From: Pseudomonas cavernicola
GTDB taxonomy: Bacteria > Pseudomonadota > Gammaproteobacteria > Pseudomonadales > Pseudomonadaceae
Length of the DNA stretch: 64,000 bases
Direction: 5' to 3'
Assembly: GCF_003596405.1 (NCBI RefSeq)
Contig: NZ_QYUR01000006.1
Span: 248,001-312,000, forward strand
The position numbers and the translations under genes are program-made. The notes beneath the pieces were generated by a model. It ran no database searches. It worked only from the letters and a program-made list of their open reading frames with translations, and was not told the origin of the DNA. Shown here one piece after another: positions 9,791 through 20,343 of this stretch (the first letter of the stretch is position 1; each line of letters begins with the position of its first letter).

Positions 9791-10687
9791 ATGCGCCACC
9801 CGTCACTGCCCACGCGCACCTTGTCCCAATCCAAAGCCCTGCTCAATGGCTGTAGCCAGATCTTCCTGCAACAGCACCCGCTATGCGGGCTGCTCTGTCT
9901 ACTGGCCATCGCCGTGGCGGCGCCGCAGCTGCTCGGCGGCGCCTTGCTCGGTGGCTTTGCCGGAGGGCTGACGGCACGCCAACGGCGCTATGCCGAGGCC
10001 GATATCGAGGCCGGGCTGTACAGCTACAACGGCGTGCTGCTGGGTCTGTTGCTCTGCTACACGTTCGCCTGGTCGCCGCTGCTGCCGCTGTTGATCATCG
10101 CTAGCGGCGGGATTTCCGCCATGCTGCTAAACCCGCTGTTGCAGCGCTCGCGTCAGCGCCAATGGCTACCCGCCTACACCTCACCCTTTGTCGTGCTCAG
10201 CTGGTTGCTGCTGGTAATCGCCGCCCCCCTGCAATTGGCGCCCGCCGTTGCAGTCAACAGCCCGGTACTGAGTGTCGACTGGCTGAACCTCTGCGCCGCG
10301 GTCGCTCGCGGCCTGGGCCAGGTGATCTTTCTCGACCAGCCGTTGGCCGGTCTGATTCTGTTCGCCGGCTTGCTCGTGGCCAGCCGCCGGGCCGCTTGTT
10401 GGGCGCTGTTCGGCTCCGCTGCGGGGCTGGGCTTGGCGTTGTTGCTGGGCTGGCCAACGCCAACTGCCTTGGCCGGGCTGTATGGCTACAACGCCGCCTT
10501 GGCCGCCCTCGCCCTTAGCCAAAACCACCGGCAGCCTTGGGCTCCCTTGCTCGGCATCGTGCTGGCCTTGCTCCTGCAACCGGGCTTTGCAGCCTTGGGG
10601 CTGCCAGCGCTGACCGCACCGTTTATCCTCGCTTGCTGGCTGGTGCAGGCCGCTCGGCGCTCAGCGCGGCGGACTGCCGTCGAGTAA
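9791..10687 (+). CDS. Urea transporter family protein
   Basis: A 298-residue integral membrane protein with about ten hydrophobic segments. It shows features of the UT urea-channel family: GLYSYNGVLLGL near residue 76, the repeat-related GLYGYNAALAALAL near 230, GQVIFLDQPLAGL near 177, and LTAPFILACWL near the C-terminus. The internal similarity of the two GLYxYN segments fits the two-fold repeat of these channels. It stands alone after the pykF terminator with no urease genes in view. Substrate assignment rests on family resemblance only. Confidence 0.8.
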   Translation: MRHPSLPTRTLSQSKALLNGCSQIFLQQHPLCGLLCLLAIAVAAPQLLGGALLGGFAGGLTARQRRYAEADIEAGLYSYNGVLLGLLLCYTFAWSPLLPLLIIASGGISAMLLNPLLQRSRQRQWLPAYTSPFVVLSWLLLVIAAPLQLAPAVAVNSPVLSVDWLNLCAAVARGLGQVIFLDQPLAGLILFAGLLVASRRAACWALFGSAAGLGLALLLGWPTPTALAGLYGYNAALAALALSQNHRQPWAPLLGIVLALLLQPGFAALGLPALTAPFILACWLVQAARRSARRTAVE

Positions 10688-10756
10688 AAACCCGTTCAGC
10701 CCTTGCGCCGGTTATAAAAAAGTCTCTAGTCTGGGCCGATCAGTTATTCAGGATCG

Positions 10757-10950
10757 CAGCGGTGCCCAGCGCCCCTGGGCCTGAACTTCGCCGCGCATCT
10801 GTTCTGGCCAGAGGGTTTCACCGCACAGCCGTGTTGGAGCGCGATGCTGATCGGCGCAGTGGCGTTAGTCCTCTTGGTACGCTACGACTGGGGAGTGTTG
10901 CGGCTGATCAGCGTGGCCGCTTTGACCGACCTGCAGGCCGGGCTTCTAAT
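10757..10950 (+). pseudogene. Remnant of a chromate transporter (ChrA) C-terminus
   Basis: One frame reads PLGLNFAAHLFWPEGF and then AVALVLLVRYDWGVLRL, which resembles the last two membrane segments of ChrA-type chromate transporters (typically ...GVILNLAVWFALH... and ...ALVALLRFKVGVI...). Nothing upstream supplies the rest and the frame has no proper start. The remaining bases to 11017 hold only a small GAGTCGC-GGA-GCGACTC hairpin near 10968-10985. Confidence 0.5.
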
Positions 10951-11017
10951 GTGCGGGATCGAGCAACGGGAGTCGCGGAGCGACTCCTTGTTGGGCATCA
11001 CTGCGTTCAGCACCAAC

Positions 11018-11440
11018 CTACGGATATTGCCGGCTCAAACCCGGCGGCACACCGCTGCTGTCGGTGGGTTGCCAAGGCCCTTGTGGATTGCTGGCCCAAC
11101 TCCAGCCATTGTTCCAGCGGTAGTAAGTGCGCTGGCGGTAGTAGATGCCTTCAGCCCCCTCCAGCACGTAGACCCCCAGCTTGCTATCCCAATAACTGCT
11201 CGCCCCTGGCGGCGGGGCAAAGTGCGGGTGGGCCTTCATCCGGGTGCTGGGCTGCGGCTGCGGCGGGATCGGCTGGCTCGGTTGCTGCGTGCTGCGTGGT
11301 TTTGTGCTGGGTGCTGGTGTGCTGGGTGGTTGTTGGGTGCCACGTGGTTCTTGCGGAATCGGCTGCTGCACAACAGGTACCGCACAACCCGCCAAACCCA
11401 GCACTAGGCTCGCTAAACCGAGACGAATAATAGTTTTCAT
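11018..11440 (-). CDS. Proline-rich lipoprotein coupled to ccmI
   Basis: A 140-residue protein with a lipoprotein signal: residues 1-18 are hydrophobic and end in the lipobox LAGC with the acylated C19. Residue +2 is alanine, which predicts outer-membrane sorting. Residues ~23-75 are a low-complexity linker rich in P, Q, S and T. The C-terminal ~65 residues look folded ([28 protein letters not shown]). The start overlaps the end of ccmI by four bases (ATGA), so it is the last gene of the ccm operon. No function is known; a role at the cell envelope linked to cytochrome c is inferred only from position. Confidence 0.8.
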   Translation of the reverse strand: MKTIIRLGLASLVLGLAGCAVPVVQQPIPQEPRGTQQPPSTPAPSTKPRSTQQPSQPIPPQPQPSTRMKAHPHFAPPPGASSYWDSKLGVYVLEGAEGIYYRQRTYYRWNNGWSWASNPQGPWQPTDSSGVPPGLSRQYP

Positions 11441-12645
11441 TGCGCCGGGCCATCCGCCGTATCGATAGTCAATTGTTGCTGATCCGCCGTGTTGCTAGCC
11501 AAGGGCTGACTGCGGCCAATCCACTCACCCGCCTTGGCATTCCCCGCGCGCGACACGCGGGCTACCAGTAAGACCTGAGGGAAGTTGGAGAGTTTCAGCT
11601 GCGGCATCATCGCGTCGCTATCCGACAGGCTGACTTCCGCCGGCAGATCAGCCACGGTCAGACGTTTGACCGCCAGCGGCATCGGCGGGCCGGAGGCGGC
11701 GCGGGCAAAGACGAATACCGTGTCGGTTGGCTGGACTTTGCCTTTCAGCTCCGGTGCCAGCTCCACCCGTACTTTGAGCGCAGGAACTGCGGCCAGCGCC
11801 GCTGGCTCAGGCACGGAGTCGCCCGGCGCGAGTCGTTCGCGCGCGCGCTCGATACCACCCTGGATCGCGCTACGCGACGGATCATCCGCTGGCAGCAACG
11901 TCGCCAAACGCTCCCAGAAGCCAATCGCATCCTTGAAGCGCTTGTCCTCAAACGCCGCAATACCCAGCAGGCCAAGGCTGGTGACCTCCTCTGGATTAGC
12001 CTTCAGCGCTTCATCGGTCAGCGCTTGCAGCTCAGCCGACCACTTCTTACCGTTGGCGAAATACAACGCCTGGGCCAGTTGGCCCAACAATTCAGGCTGA
12101 CGCCCGGCCAGGCCGGTGGCCCGCTCAAATGCTTTCGCCGCGTCGGCGGCGCGATCTTGTGCCATATAGGTGCGACCGAGGAAGTACCAAGCCTCGGCGG
12201 AATCCGGTTGGGCTTTGACGGCCTGCTCCAGGCGCGCGGTCATTTCTTCGACCGAGCGTGGCTGCTGGGCGAACTCACGGGCCAGTTCGACTTTGTCGCT
12301 GGCGCCCCAGTGCAGGTAAAGGCCAACAGCAAGCAGCGGCACCAGCACGGCAGCCAATAACGGGGTCAGCTTACCCAGGCGCGAACTGCGCTCTTGCTCC
12401 GTGCCTTCGGTATCGGCCAGCAACTCACGGGCCTCTTCGACGCGACCAGCTTCCAATTGCTCACTGCTGAGCACGCCAGCCTGCTGCTGTGCTTCCAGCT
12501 CGGCCAGACGCTCCTGATAGAGGGCCACGTTAAGGGCGGTACGATCTTCCTCGGCCTGGGCACGGCGGCCACGCAACACGGGGATCAGCAGAAAAGCCAA
12601 GGCCACCAGCAACAGCAGGCCGGCGGCGAGCCAGAAATCAATCAT
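11437..12645 (-). CDS. ccmI: Cytochrome c maturation protein CcmI
   Basis: CcmI (CycH) presents apocytochrome c to the heme ligation machinery. The 402-residue protein begins with a membrane segment ([20 protein letters not shown]), a cytoplasmic loop, and a second segment near residues 95-110 ([19 protein letters not shown]). A periplasmic TPR region follows ([39 protein letters not shown]), and then a beta-rich C-terminal domain. It overlaps ccmH upstream by four bases. Confidence 0.95.
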   Translation of the reverse strand: MIDFWLAAGLLLLVALAFLLIPVLRGRRAQAEEDRTALNVALYQERLAELEAQQQAGVLSSEQLEAGRVEEARELLADTEGTEQERSSRLGKLTPLLAAVLVPLLAVGLYLHWGASDKVELAREFAQQPRSVEEMTARLEQAVKAQPDSAEAWYFLGRTYMAQDRAADAAKAFERATGLAGRQPELLGQLAQALYFANGKKWSAELQALTDEALKANPEEVTSLGLLGIAAFEDKRFKDAIGFWERLATLLPADDPSRSAIQGGIERARERLAPGDSVPEPAALAAVPALKVRVELAPELKGKVQPTDTVFVFARAASGPPMPLAVKRLTVADLPAEVSLSDSDAMMPQLKLSNFPQVLLVARVSRAGNAKAGEWIGRSQPLASNTADQQQLTIDTADGPAQ

Positions 12646-13139
12646 TGGTCTTTTTTATCCGCATGCTCTGAGTTTAAAAGTGCGTCGAGGCGCGAACGCT
12701 CTTCGGCGGAAAGAGTGGCGACACCCGCGGCGGCTTCCTTGCGACGGCGCAGCACGAGCACGCCCATCACCAGCACGCCGCCGATCAGCAAGCCCGCCGG
12801 GCCGAACCAGAGCAGCCAGGTACGGGCATTCACGGCCGGCTTGTAGCGGACGAATTCGCCGTAGCGATCAACCATGAACTCGACGATCTGCTCGTTGCTC
12901 TTGCCCTCACCGAGCATGCGAACGATTTCCCGGCGCAGGTCAGTGGCAATCGGCGCGTTAGAGTCGGCGATGTCCTGGTTCTGGCATTTGGGGCAACGCA
13001 GCTCCTGGGTCAGCTCGCGAAAACGTGCGCGCTCGGCCTCATTGGCGAACTCGTAGGTATCGATAGCCGCCTGCGCGACACCGATCAGGCTCAGGCCCAA
13101 TACGGCTGTGACAGCGGCTGCGGCAAACCAGCGCTTCAT
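12642..13139 (-). CDS. ccmH: Cytochrome c maturation protein CcmH
   Basis: A thiol oxidoreductase that keeps apocytochrome c cysteines reduced for heme attachment. The 165-residue protein has a signal peptide (residues 1-24), the active-site motif LRCPKCQNQ with C49 and C52, and a C-terminal membrane helix (~100-125) with a short charged tail. The length is that of the short CcmH of pseudomonads, where the TPR part is the separate protein CcmI. It overlaps ccmG by four bases. Confidence 0.95.
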   Translation of the reverse strand: MKRWFAAAAVTAVLGLSLIGVAQAAIDTYEFANEAERARFRELTQELRCPKCQNQDIADSNAPIATDLRREIVRMLGEGKSNEQIVEFMVDRYGEFVRYKPAVNARTWLLWFGPAGLLIGGVLVMGVLVLRRRKEAAAGVATLSAEERSRLDALLNSEHADKKDQ

Positions 13140-13672
13140 TGGCCCGCCTCGTCGACCAGGCCCTGATAGAGCGGCGCCAGTTGTTCGCGCCAGACGCGTT
13201 CATCGATCACGCCGACGAATTTGTGGCGGATGGTGCCTTTGCTGTCGATCAGGAAGGTCTCCGGCGCGCCGTAGACACCCAGGTTCAGACCCAGGCTGCC
13301 TTGCTCGTCGCGGATATTCAGCTGATAGGGGTTGTGGAACTCCTTCAGCCATTTCAGCGCGGCGGCGTTGTCGTCCTTGTAGTTGACCCCATAGATGCGC
13401 ACGCCCTGCTGGGCCAGCTTGTTCAACACCGGATGCTCGACCCGGCAGGCCACGCACCAGGTCGCCCAGACGTTGAGCAACGCCGGCTTGCCGAGCAGGT
13501 CGGCCTGGGTCAGGACCTTCTCACCCTCCACCGCGGGCAGGGAAAACGCCGGCACGGGTTTGCCGATCAAGGCCGAAGGCAGCTCGGACGGATCGAGGAA
13601 CAGACCACGATAGAGAAAGACCGCGCCAATCAGGAAAACCGCCAGCGGCAACAGCAAGATCACCCGCTTCAT
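13136..13672 (-). CDS. ccmG: Thiol:disulfide interchange protein CcmG (DsbE)
   Basis: A membrane-anchored periplasmic thioredoxin that supplies electrons to the ccm apoprotein-reduction branch. In its 178 residues it has one N-terminal membrane helix (~4-22), the conserved redox site WATWCVACRVEHP with C73 and C76, and the family glutamate-rich region GVNYKDD. The cis-proline loop is GAPETFLID. The start overlaps the ccmF stop by four bases. Confidence 0.95.
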   Translation of the reverse strand: MKRVILLLPLAVFLIGAVFLYRGLFLDPSELPSALIGKPVPAFSLPAVEGEKVLTQADLLGKPALLNVWATWCVACRVEHPVLNKLAQQGVRIYGVNYKDDNAAALKWLKEFHNPYQLNIRDEQGSLGLNLGVYGAPETFLIDSKGTIRHKFVGVIDERVWREQLAPLYQGLVDEAGQ

Positions 13673-15657
13673 GCTTGCGCTCCAGTCAGGCCCAAGGCTT
13701 CACGCACACGGGTTTTCACTTTCACCCGGTAGCGCCGATCGAACGCCGCCAGCAAGCCGCCAAAACCAGTCAGCAGACCACCGAACCAGATCCAGCGCAC
13801 ATAGGGTTTGACGTGAACTCGCACGGCCCAGGCGCCATTTTCCAACGGCTCACCAAGGGCGACGTACAGGTCGCGGGTGAAACCAGCGTCGATGCCGGCT
13901 TCGGTCATCACCGAGTTCTGCACGGTGTAAAGGCGTTTTTCCGGATGCAGCACGGTGACTTCCTTGCCGTCCTCGATCACCCGTATCGTGCCTTTATCCG
14001 AGGTGAAGTTCGGGCCTTCAAAGTGCTCCGCGCCCTCAAAGAGGAAACGATAGCCACCCAGCTCCATCGACTCGCCCGGTTCCAGGCGCAGATCGCGCTC
14101 GGCACTGTTCTGGCTGGAGAGCACTACCCCGAGGGCGCAGACGGCGATGCCGATGTGCGCCACCTGCATGCCCCAATAGCTGCGAGTCATGCCACGGATA
14201 CCGTTGAGCAGGCCGGTGTGGCGAGTCTTGTCGAGCAGATCGCGCACGCCAGCCAACACCACCCAGGCCGCCAGCAGGCAGGCCGCCAGCACCGCCCAAT
14301 GGAAATCCGCCACCAGCAGGGACGCCACGCCGCCCAACACCACGCTAGCCAGCAGTACCGGACTGAGCATGCCGAACAGCCACTTCAGCGGCGTGTCCTT
14401 CCAGCGCACGATCACCCCCACCGCCATCACCAGCATGAGGAGGCTCATCAGCGGCACGAACAGCGCATTGAAATACGGCGGGCCAACCGACAGCTTGGCC
14501 CCGGTCAAAGCGTCCAATACCAAGGGATAGAGGGTGCCGAGCAGGATCATCGAGGCAGCGACCACCAGCACCAGGTTGTTACCCAGCAGCAGCATCTCCC
14601 GCGACCACAGGCCGAAACCAACGTGGCTCTTGACCACTGGCGCGCGCAGGGCGAACAGCGTCAGCGAGCCTCCGACCACCAGCAACAGGAAGGCCAGGAT
14701 AAATACGCCGCGCTCAGGATCGGAGGCGAAAGCATGCACCGAAGTTAACACCCCGGAGCGCACCAGGAAGGTGCCGAGCAGGCTCAGCGAGAACGCCGCA
14801 ATCGCCAACAGCACGGTCCAGCTTTTGAACACGCCACGCTTTTCGGTCACCGCAAGCGAGTGGATCAGCGCGGTGCCGACCAGCCAGGGCATGAAGGAGG
14901 CATTTTCCACCGGGTCCCAGAACCACCAGCCGCCCCAGCCCAACTCGTAATAGGCCCACCAGGAGCCCAGGGTGATGCCGATACCGAGGAAGGCCCAGGC
15001 GACGATGGTCCACGGCCGCGACCAGCGCGCCCAAGCCGCATCCAGACGACCGCCGAGCAAGGCGGCGATAGCGAAGGCGAAGGCGACCGAGAAGCCGACA
15101 TAGCCCATGTAGAGCATGGGCGGATGGACGATCAGGCCAATGTCCTGCAGCAGCGGATTGAGGTCGCGGCCGTCCATCGGGCTTTGTGGCAGGAGGCGCG
15201 CGAACGGGTTGGAGGTGACGATCAGGAACAGCAGAAAGCCGATGCTGATCATCCCCATCACCCCCAGCACGCGGGCCAGCATCACGTCCGGCAATTGCCG
15301 GGAGAAAATCGACACCGCGAAGGTCCAGCCACCGAGGATCAGCGCCCAAAGCAGCAAGGAACCTTCGTGGGCGCCCCACACGGCGCTGAACTTGTAGTAC
15401 CAGGGCAACGCACTGTTGGAGTTGCTGGCGACATAGGCGACTGAGAAGTCGTCGACCATGAAGGAATAGGTCAGGCAGGCAAAGGCAAACAGCAGAAAGG
15501 CGAACTGCCCCCACGCCGCAGGCTGCGCCAGTCTCATCCACTGGTGATCGCCACGCCAGGCACCGATCATCGGCAGCGTGGCCTGCACTAGCGCCATGCA
15601 CAGGGCCAGAATCATCGCCAGATGGCCCAGCTCGGGAACGATCAAGCCAGACATCAT
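13669..15657 (-). CDS. ccmF: Heme lyase CcmF
   Basis: The large membrane subunit of the heme ligation complex. The 662-residue protein has about 15 membrane segments and the tryptophan-rich heme-handling motif [15 protein letters not shown] (residues ~241-255). Histidines expected to bind heme are visible in [10 protein letters not shown] (~96-105), [10 protein letters not shown] (~178-187) and [13 protein letters not shown]. The periplasmic domain near the C-terminus contains [14 protein letters not shown]. Length and motif order are normal. Confidence 0.97.
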   Translation of the reverse strand: MMSGLIVPELGHLAMILALCMALVQATLPMIGAWRGDHQWMRLAQPAAWGQFAFLLFAFACLTYSFMVDDFSVAYVASNSNSALPWYYKFSAVWGAHEGSLLLWALILGGWTFAVSIFSRQLPDVMLARVLGVMGMISIGFLLFLIVTSNPFARLLPQSPMDGRDLNPLLQDIGLIVHPPMLYMGYVGFSVAFAFAIAALLGGRLDAAWARWSRPWTIVAWAFLGIGITLGSWWAYYELGWGGWWFWDPVENASFMPWLVGTALIHSLAVTEKRGVFKSWTVLLAIAAFSLSLLGTFLVRSGVLTSVHAFASDPERGVFILAFLLLVVGGSLTLFALRAPVVKSHVGFGLWSREMLLLGNNLVLVVAASMILLGTLYPLVLDALTGAKLSVGPPYFNALFVPLMSLLMLVMAVGVIVRWKDTPLKWLFGMLSPVLLASVVLGGVASLLVADFHWAVLAACLLAAWVVLAGVRDLLDKTRHTGLLNGIRGMTRSYWGMQVAHIGIAVCALGVVLSSQNSAERDLRLEPGESMELGGYRFLFEGAEHFEGPNFTSDKGTIRVIEDGKEVTVLHPEKRLYTVQNSVMTEAGIDAGFTRDLYVALGEPLENGAWAVRVHVKPYVRWIWFGGLLTGFGGLLAAFDRRYRVKVKTRVREALGLTGAQA

Positions 15658-16115
15658 TGTGCCCCCTCTTTCGACTGCATGGACTGATACTGGCCGCTGT
15701 CCTTAAGGGCCTTGGTCACTTCCGGTGGCATGTATTTTTCGTCGTGCTTGGCCAGCACTTCGTCGGCGATCAGCACGCCGTCGGCATTCAGCTTGCCCAA
15801 AGCGACTATGCCCTGCCCTTCGCGGAACAGGTCGGGCAGGATGCCGCGGTATTGGATGGTGACGTTCTTGGCGAAATCGGTGACCACGAACTGCACATCC
15901 AGCGAGTCGCCGAAACGCTTCAAGGAGCCCTTTTCGACCATGCCACCCGCGCGAATCCGGGTGTCATGTGGCACTTCGCCATTGGCGATCTGCGTCGGGG
16001 TGTAAAACAGATTGATGTTCTGCTGCAGGGCGCTGAGCGCGAGTGCGACGGCAACCCCGACGCCGGCCAAGATGCCAAGGATGATAAACAGACGCTTCTT
16101 ACGCAGCGGATTCAC
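15654..16115 (-). CDS. ccmE: Heme chaperone CcmE
   Basis: A periplasmic heme carrier that binds heme covalently through a histidine. The 153-residue protein has an N-terminal anchor helix (~8-29), an OB-fold body ([13 protein letters not shown]), and the heme motif [12 protein letters not shown] with H124. It overlaps ccmF by four bases. Confidence 0.97.
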   Translation of the reverse strand: MNPLRKKRLFIILGILAGVGVAVALALSALQQNINLFYTPTQIANGEVPHDTRIRAGGMVEKGSLKRFGDSLDVQFVVTDFAKNVTIQYRGILPDLFREGQGIVALGKLNADGVLIADEVLAKHDEKYMPPEVTKALKDSGQYQSMQSKEGAQ

Positions 16116-16288
16116 TTCTGACTCTCCCGGCGCAAACGGCGCGCCTCTTCTTGCAGGTAACGGCGACGCGCCAGAATCGGCATCGCAACGTTGATCGCTA
16201 ACACCGTCAGGCTGATGCCATAGGCCGACCAGACATACAAAGCGTGCTGGCCCATGGCGAGGAAATCGCTGAAGGAGGTAAAACTCAT
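16112..16288 (-). CDS. ccmD: Heme exporter protein CcmD
   Basis: A 58-residue single-pass membrane protein ([20 protein letters not shown], then a hydrophobic helix and a basic tail [14 protein letters not shown]) that stabilises the CcmC-CcmE heme complex and assists release of holo-CcmE. Start 16288 is chosen over a longer frame to 16570 because it overlaps the ccmC stop by four bases and matches the usual CcmD size. Confidence 0.93.
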   Translation of the reverse strand: MSFTSFSDFLAMGQHALYVWSAYGISLTVLAINVAMPILARRRYLQEEARRLRRESQK

Positions 16289-17046
16289 CGTACGCCCTCC
16301 AGCCCCACTTGTTTCGCCACTTCGGCCTTCACCCAACTGCTGCGCGACTCGCGCTTGAGCACTTCCAATCGCATGCGCAGCAACAACACTGCGCCGAAGA
16401 AACAGTAAAAACCGAGCACCATGAGCAACAGCGGCAGCCACATTTCCGCTGGCATCGCCGGCCTTTCGGTGAGCGTGAAAGTGGCGCCCTGGTGCAGGGT
16501 GTTCCACCACTCCACCGAGTATTTGATGATCGGGATGTTGATCACCCCGACTATGGCCAACACGGCGCACGCTTTCGCCGCGCTGTCGCGATTGCTAATG
16601 GCATGACCGAGGGCGATCACGCCGAAATACAGAAACAGCAGGATCAACATCGAGGTCAACCGCGCATCCCAGACCCACCAGGAGCCCCAGGTCGGTTTGC
16701 CCCAGATGGCGCCAGTCAGCAGCGCAATAACGGTCATCCAGGCGCCGAGCGGGGCGGCAGCCTGCAACGCCACATCCGCCAGCTTCATCTTCCACACCAA
16801 CCCCACCACACCCGCCACTGCCAGCATGATGTAGCAGGATTGGGCGAGGATAGCCGCCGGCACATGGATGTAGATGATCCGGAAGCTATTGCCCTGCTGG
16901 TAGTCCGGCGGAGCAAAAGCCAGCCCCCAAACCAGGCCAACGCCGATCAGCAACACGGCGGCCACCGTCAGCCACGGCAGCCAGCGACCGCTGACGTCGT
17001 AGAACCATTTGGGCGAGCCCCATTTGTGAAACCAAGTCCAATTCAT
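16285..17046 (-). CDS. ccmC: Heme handling protein CcmC
   Basis: Delivers heme to CcmE at the periplasmic face. The 253-residue protein has six membrane segments. The tryptophan-rich motif is [14 protein letters not shown] (residues ~119-132), and the heme-ligand histidines are H61 in IIYIHVPAA and one near residue 185 ([10 protein letters not shown]). Start 17046 ([12 protein letters not shown]) matches the family N-terminus. The ribosome site here is weak and an in-frame GTG lies one codon upstream, so the exact start could shift slightly. Confidence 0.94.
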   Translation of the reverse strand: MNWTWFHKWGSPKWFYDVSGRWLPWLTVAAVLLIGVGLVWGLAFAPPDYQQGNSFRIIYIHVPAAILAQSCYIMLAVAGVVGLVWKMKLADVALQAAAPLGAWMTVIALLTGAIWGKPTWGSWWVWDARLTSMLILLFLYFGVIALGHAISNRDSAAKACAVLAIVGVINIPIIKYSVEWWNTLHQGATFTLTERPAMPAEMWLPLLLMVLGFYCFFGAVLLLRMRLEVLKRESRSSWVKAEVAKQVGLEGVR

Positions 17047-17065
17047 CACGGTAACCAATTCATTT

Positions 17066-17737
17066 TTATTCGCCGACGCTAATAGACAGGCCGGCAGCTG
17101 TCGCAAAAGGAGTCAGTGTGACCGCTAAAGCAGTGAGACTGCCCATCCACAGTAAGTAACCGACAACCGGCAGTCCTTGCAGGGCCGCCTGCAACGCCCC
17201 ACTGCCGAGAATCAGCACCGGGATGTACAGCGGCAGAATCAGCAGCGCCAGCAACAAGCCGCCACGCTTGAGACCTACGGTCAACGCCGCACCCACTGCG
17301 CCGAGCAAGCTCAACACTGGCGTACCCAGCAATAGCGTCAGTAGCAAAACCGGCAGGCAGCGCGACGGCAGGCCAAGCATCAGCGCCAGCAAAGGTGCGA
17401 GCAATACCAATGCCAAACCGGAAAACAACCAGTGTGCCAGCACTTTAGCCAACACCAGAAGAGCTAAGGGGTGCGACGAAAGGACCCACTGCTCCAGCGA
17501 GCCGTCTTCGAAATCACTGCGAAACAAGCCATCCAGCGACAGCAGCACCGCCAGTAGCGCAGCAACCCAGATCAAACCGGGCGACAGGGTTTGCAGCAAC
17601 TGTGTTTCCGGCCCGACGGCGAGCGGGAACAGGGCGATTACGATGGCGAAAAACACCAACGGGTTAGCCAGCTCCGCGGGGCGGCGAAACAGCAGGCGCG
17701 CCTCACGGGCGACGAGCAAGGTAAAGACATTGCTCAT
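17066..17737 (-). CDS. ccmB: Heme ABC transporter permease CcmB
   Basis: The membrane subunit of the CcmAB transporter, whose ATP hydrolysis releases holo-CcmE from CcmC. The 223-residue protein has six membrane segments and the family features [16 protein letters not shown] and [11 protein letters not shown]. Start 17737 ([12 protein letters not shown]) overlaps the ccmA stop by four bases, which decides it against the longer frame to 17833. Confidence 0.95.
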   Translation of the reverse strand: MSNVFTLLVAREARLLFRRPAELANPLVFFAIVIALFPLAVGPETQLLQTLSPGLIWVAALLAVLLSLDGLFRSDFEDGSLEQWVLSSHPLALLVLAKVLAHWLFSGLALVLLAPLLALMLGLPSRCLPVLLLTLLLGTPVLSLLGAVGAALTVGLKRGGLLLALLILPLYIPVLILGSGALQAALQGLPVVGYLLWMGSLTALAVTLTPFATAAGLSISVGE

Positions 17738-18369
17738 AGATTGTGCAGCCCCAAATCGAGATCGCGATAGCCCGCGGGTTTTACCGCCAGCGTGTGGTGG
17801 GTAGTCAACACCACCATGCCACCTTGTTCGCAATGACGGGCCAGATGACTTTCCAGTTGAGCCACGCCTTGCTTGTCGAGAGCGGTGAACGGCTCATCAA
17901 GAATCCACAGCGGCGGTGCATCCAGATACAGCCGAGCCAGGGCGACCCGACGCTGTTGACCAGCCGACAAGGTATGGCAGGGAACATCCTCAAAACCGCG
18001 CAGCCCGACAGCTTCAAGCGCCTGCCAGATCGCGACCCGCTCGGCGGGGCGATGCAGCGCGCACAGCCAGACGAGGTTTTCCTCGGCGGTCAGCAAGCCT
18101 TTGATCCCGGCGGCATGGCCAATCCACAGCAAATTGCGGGTTAACTCATCACGCTGCCGAGTCAGCGCCTGACTATTCAGGCGCACCTCACCGGCGGTGG
18201 GCTGCATCAATCCAGCAAGCAAACGCAGCAGGCTGGTCTTGCCGCTGCCATTGGGGCCGGATACCTGCAACATTTCACCGGCAGCCAGGCGCAGCTCGAG
18301 CCGCTCGAAGAGCATGCGCCAGTCCCGCTCGCAGGCGAGCGCCACAGCTTCGAGTAAAGGGCTAATCAC
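17734..18369 (-). CDS. ccmA: Heme ABC transporter ATP-binding protein CcmA
   Basis: The ATPase of the CcmAB complex and first gene of the ccm operon. The 211-residue protein has Walker [10 protein letters not shown] (residues 38-46), the signature [11 protein letters not shown] (134-144) and Walker [13 protein letters not shown] (~154-165). It starts with GTG at 18369. No clear promoter could be picked in the 160 bases upstream. Confidence 0.96.
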   Translation of the reverse strand: MISPLLEAVALACERDWRMLFERLELRLAAGEMLQVSGPNGSGKTSLLRLLAGLMQPTAGEVRLNSQALTRQRDELTRNLLWIGHAAGIKGLLTAEENLVWLCALHRPAERVAIWQALEAVGLRGFEDVPCHTLSAGQQRRVALARLYLDAPPLWILDEPFTALDKQGVAQLESHLARHCEQGGMVVLTTHHTLAVKPAGYRDLDLGLHNL

Positions 18370-18528
18370 GGTATGGCGACCTTTCGGGTATACATGCTTC
18401 TGGCTATCAAGTCCGAGCAGGCTTGGCCGCTATACTGACGCAAGCTAAATGCGCGGCCGGCCCGGACGGGGCGGCATTATACATGTCATGCCCCGCCCCC
18501 CGCAGCGGGCATTTTCGACAGGTTGTAA

Positions 18529-18794
18529 GGGCGTGTTAACCGTTATTGGCCGGTTGCGACGGAGCCCCATTTTGCGCAGGGCAAGAAATGAGGAGAGAGG
18601 TTTGGTTATTCCAAATGAACGACGAATGACGCCGCACTGCGCAAAATGGGGCCCGTCCCTTCGGGTTGCGTCCCAAATTGGGCCACGCAGCGTTCCCGTC
18701 CTTGGTAAGGGGGTGGCCATTACCTGCGGACGGCGCCTTGCCTGGCCCAATTTGGGACGGCAACGCAATCCGGCAAATAACTGTTAGCACGCCC
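18529..18794. mobile_element. MITE-like palindromic element (266 bp)
   Basis: Both ends carry a long imperfect inverted repeat. The left end reads GGGCGTGTTAACCGTTATTG; the complement of the right end reads GGGCGTGCTAACAGTTATTT; and both continue with GCCGG and TTGCG. The similarity goes inward over about 60 bases per arm (GCCCCATTTTGCGCAGGGCAAG against GTCCCAAATTGGGCCAGGCAAG). No coding capacity and no clear target duplication are seen. It ends four bases before the ATG of the next gene. The rest of the 18370-18798 gap shows nothing else. Confidence 0.65.
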
Positions 18795-18798
18795 TCAT

Positions 18799-20343
18799 AT
18801 GCGCGAAATCAGCAGCCCTCGCCCGCTTCCGCCGACTGCGCCAACTCCGCGCCCGAGCGCGGCCGCAACCGACCTTGCGCTCAAGTTGCTGCAACCGCTG
18901 GAAGGCCTACTGGCTAAAGGCGAGACCGCCAAGGCCGAAGTGATTGCCCTCAAGGAAACCGCACAAAGCTTCCAAGTGCTGCTCAAACTGACCCTGGACA
19001 GTGGTCGCCAGGCCACCGTACAAGCCAGCAGTTCCTTGCCACTGGCGCAAGGCACTGCGCTATCCGTCACCGCGCTCTCGGAAACACGCCTGGCCATGTT
19101 GCTGCAGACGGGTGGCGACAAGCCCTTGACCAGCCTGGATCTGGACCTGCTGCCAACCGGCACGCTGATCCAAGGCAAGGTCATCGCCAGCGAGCAGATC
19201 GCTCAAACCAAAGCGCAACAAGTGCTCTACAAAGTACTGGTCAACCTGCTCAACACCCCACTGGCCGGCAGTAAGCTGGCGCTTGAAACGCCGCTAGCCC
19301 TCCCCCTCGGCAGCCTGCTGACCGCCCAAGTTCAGGGCAGTCAGGCGCTGAGTTTCCTACCCCTGAGTGGCCGCCTGGATCAACTGGAACTGGGCCAGCA
19401 ACTGACCACCCAGCAGAACCGCCAAGGTTCGCTGGCGGGACTGTTCAAAGCCCTGCAAGGCCTGGGCGAGCAGGATGGTTTGCCCGAGGGCCTGCGCACC
19501 AGTATCGACAATCTCCTTGGCACCACCTCTGATATCAGTCAGCTCGGCGATGCCAAAGGGCTGGCACAAGCGTTGGAAAAGAGCGGCCTGTTTCTCGAGG
19601 CCAAACTGCTGGGTGGGCATACCGCCGCTCTACCACAGGATTTGAAAGCCAATCTGCTCCGCTTGATAGCTCAGCTCTTGCCCGCTCTGCCGGCGGGCAC
19701 ACCACTCAGTCCGGCGAACGCCGGCACGGCTCTAGCGCAAGCGTTACCGGCCTTTGTGCGCAACACCTTGGGCTCTCTCGGCCAAGCGGGTTCACGCCAG
19801 CAAACATTGAGCTTTCCGCTACCCGCCAAGCTGCTGCAAGCCATGGAGGGCGAGTCCGATCTGGAAACCTTGCTAAAACTGGCCGCAGCCGCCGTCTCGC
19901 GCCTGCAAACGCATCAGTTGTCGAGCCTGGCGCAAACCCAGCTAACCCCGGAGGGCAATTTGTTGAGCACCTGGCAGTTGGAACTCCCTATGCGTAATCA
20001 GCAAGAACTGGTGCCACTGCAGCTCAAACTGCAGCGCGAGGAACAGTCCAAACAGGGGAAAAAGGAACAGCAGGAAATACTCTGGCGGGTCGAACTAGCC
20101 TTCGACCTTGCCCCGCTCGGCCCGCTGCAGGTCCAGGCGCAGTTGAACCGCGGCAACCTGGCCAGCCAGCTCTGGGCCGAGCGAGCCAGCACTGCCAATC
20201 TGATCGATGCCGAGCTTGGCCACCTGCGCGAGCGCCTGACTGCGACCGGCCTCAACGTCGGCGAACTGGCCTGTCGCCAAGGCACGCCGCCACAAGGCCA
20301 ACGCACAACCCTCGAACAGCGCTGGGTCGACGAAACCGCATGA
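18799..20343 (+). CDS. FliK-like hook-length control domain protein
   Basis: A 514-residue protein, hydrophilic and rich in A, L, Q and T. Its last ~90 residues match the Flg_hook (FliK C-terminal) domain: LGPLQVQAQLNRGNLASQLW, then LIDAELGHLRERLTATGLNV. It is not the main FliK, which is encoded at 52377-53663. It overlaps flhX by four bases, so the pair mimics the FliK-FlhB switch partnership. ATG 18799 lies only four bases after the MITE-like element and has no visible Shine-Dalgarno sequence. Confidence 0.8.
   Translation: MREISSPRPLPPTAPTPRPSAAATDLALKLLQPLEGLLAKGETAKAEVIALKETAQSFQVLLKLTLDSGRQATVQASSSLPLAQGTALSVTALSETRLAMLLQTGGDKPLTSLDLDLLPTGTLIQGKVIASEQIAQTKAQQVLYKVLVNLLNTPLAGSKLALETPLALPLGSLLTAQVQGSQALSFLPLSGRLDQLELGQQLTTQQNRQGSLAGLFKALQGLGEQDGLPEGLRTSIDNLLGTTSDISQLGDAKGLAQALEKSGLFLEAKLLGGHTAALPQDLKANLLRLIAQLLPALPAGTPLSPANAGTALAQALPAFVRNTLGSLGQAGSRQQTLSFPLPAKLLQAMEGESDLETLLKLAAAAVSRLQTHQLSSLAQTQLTPEGNLLSTWQLELPMRNQQELVPLQLKLQREEQSKQGKKEQQEILWRVELAFDLAPLGPLQVQAQLNRGNLASQLWAERASTANLIDAELGHLRERLTATGLNVGELACRQGTPPQGQRTTLEQRWVDETA

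Noticed and set aside
18386..18393. GTATACAT upstream of ccmA as a further operator
   Set aside because: Only the 6-bp core matches and it is not a full palindrome; a chance occurrence is likely.
18449..18790. Overlapping frames on both strands before the FliK-like gene
   Set aside because: They lie within the palindromic MITE-like element and only mirror its inverted arms.
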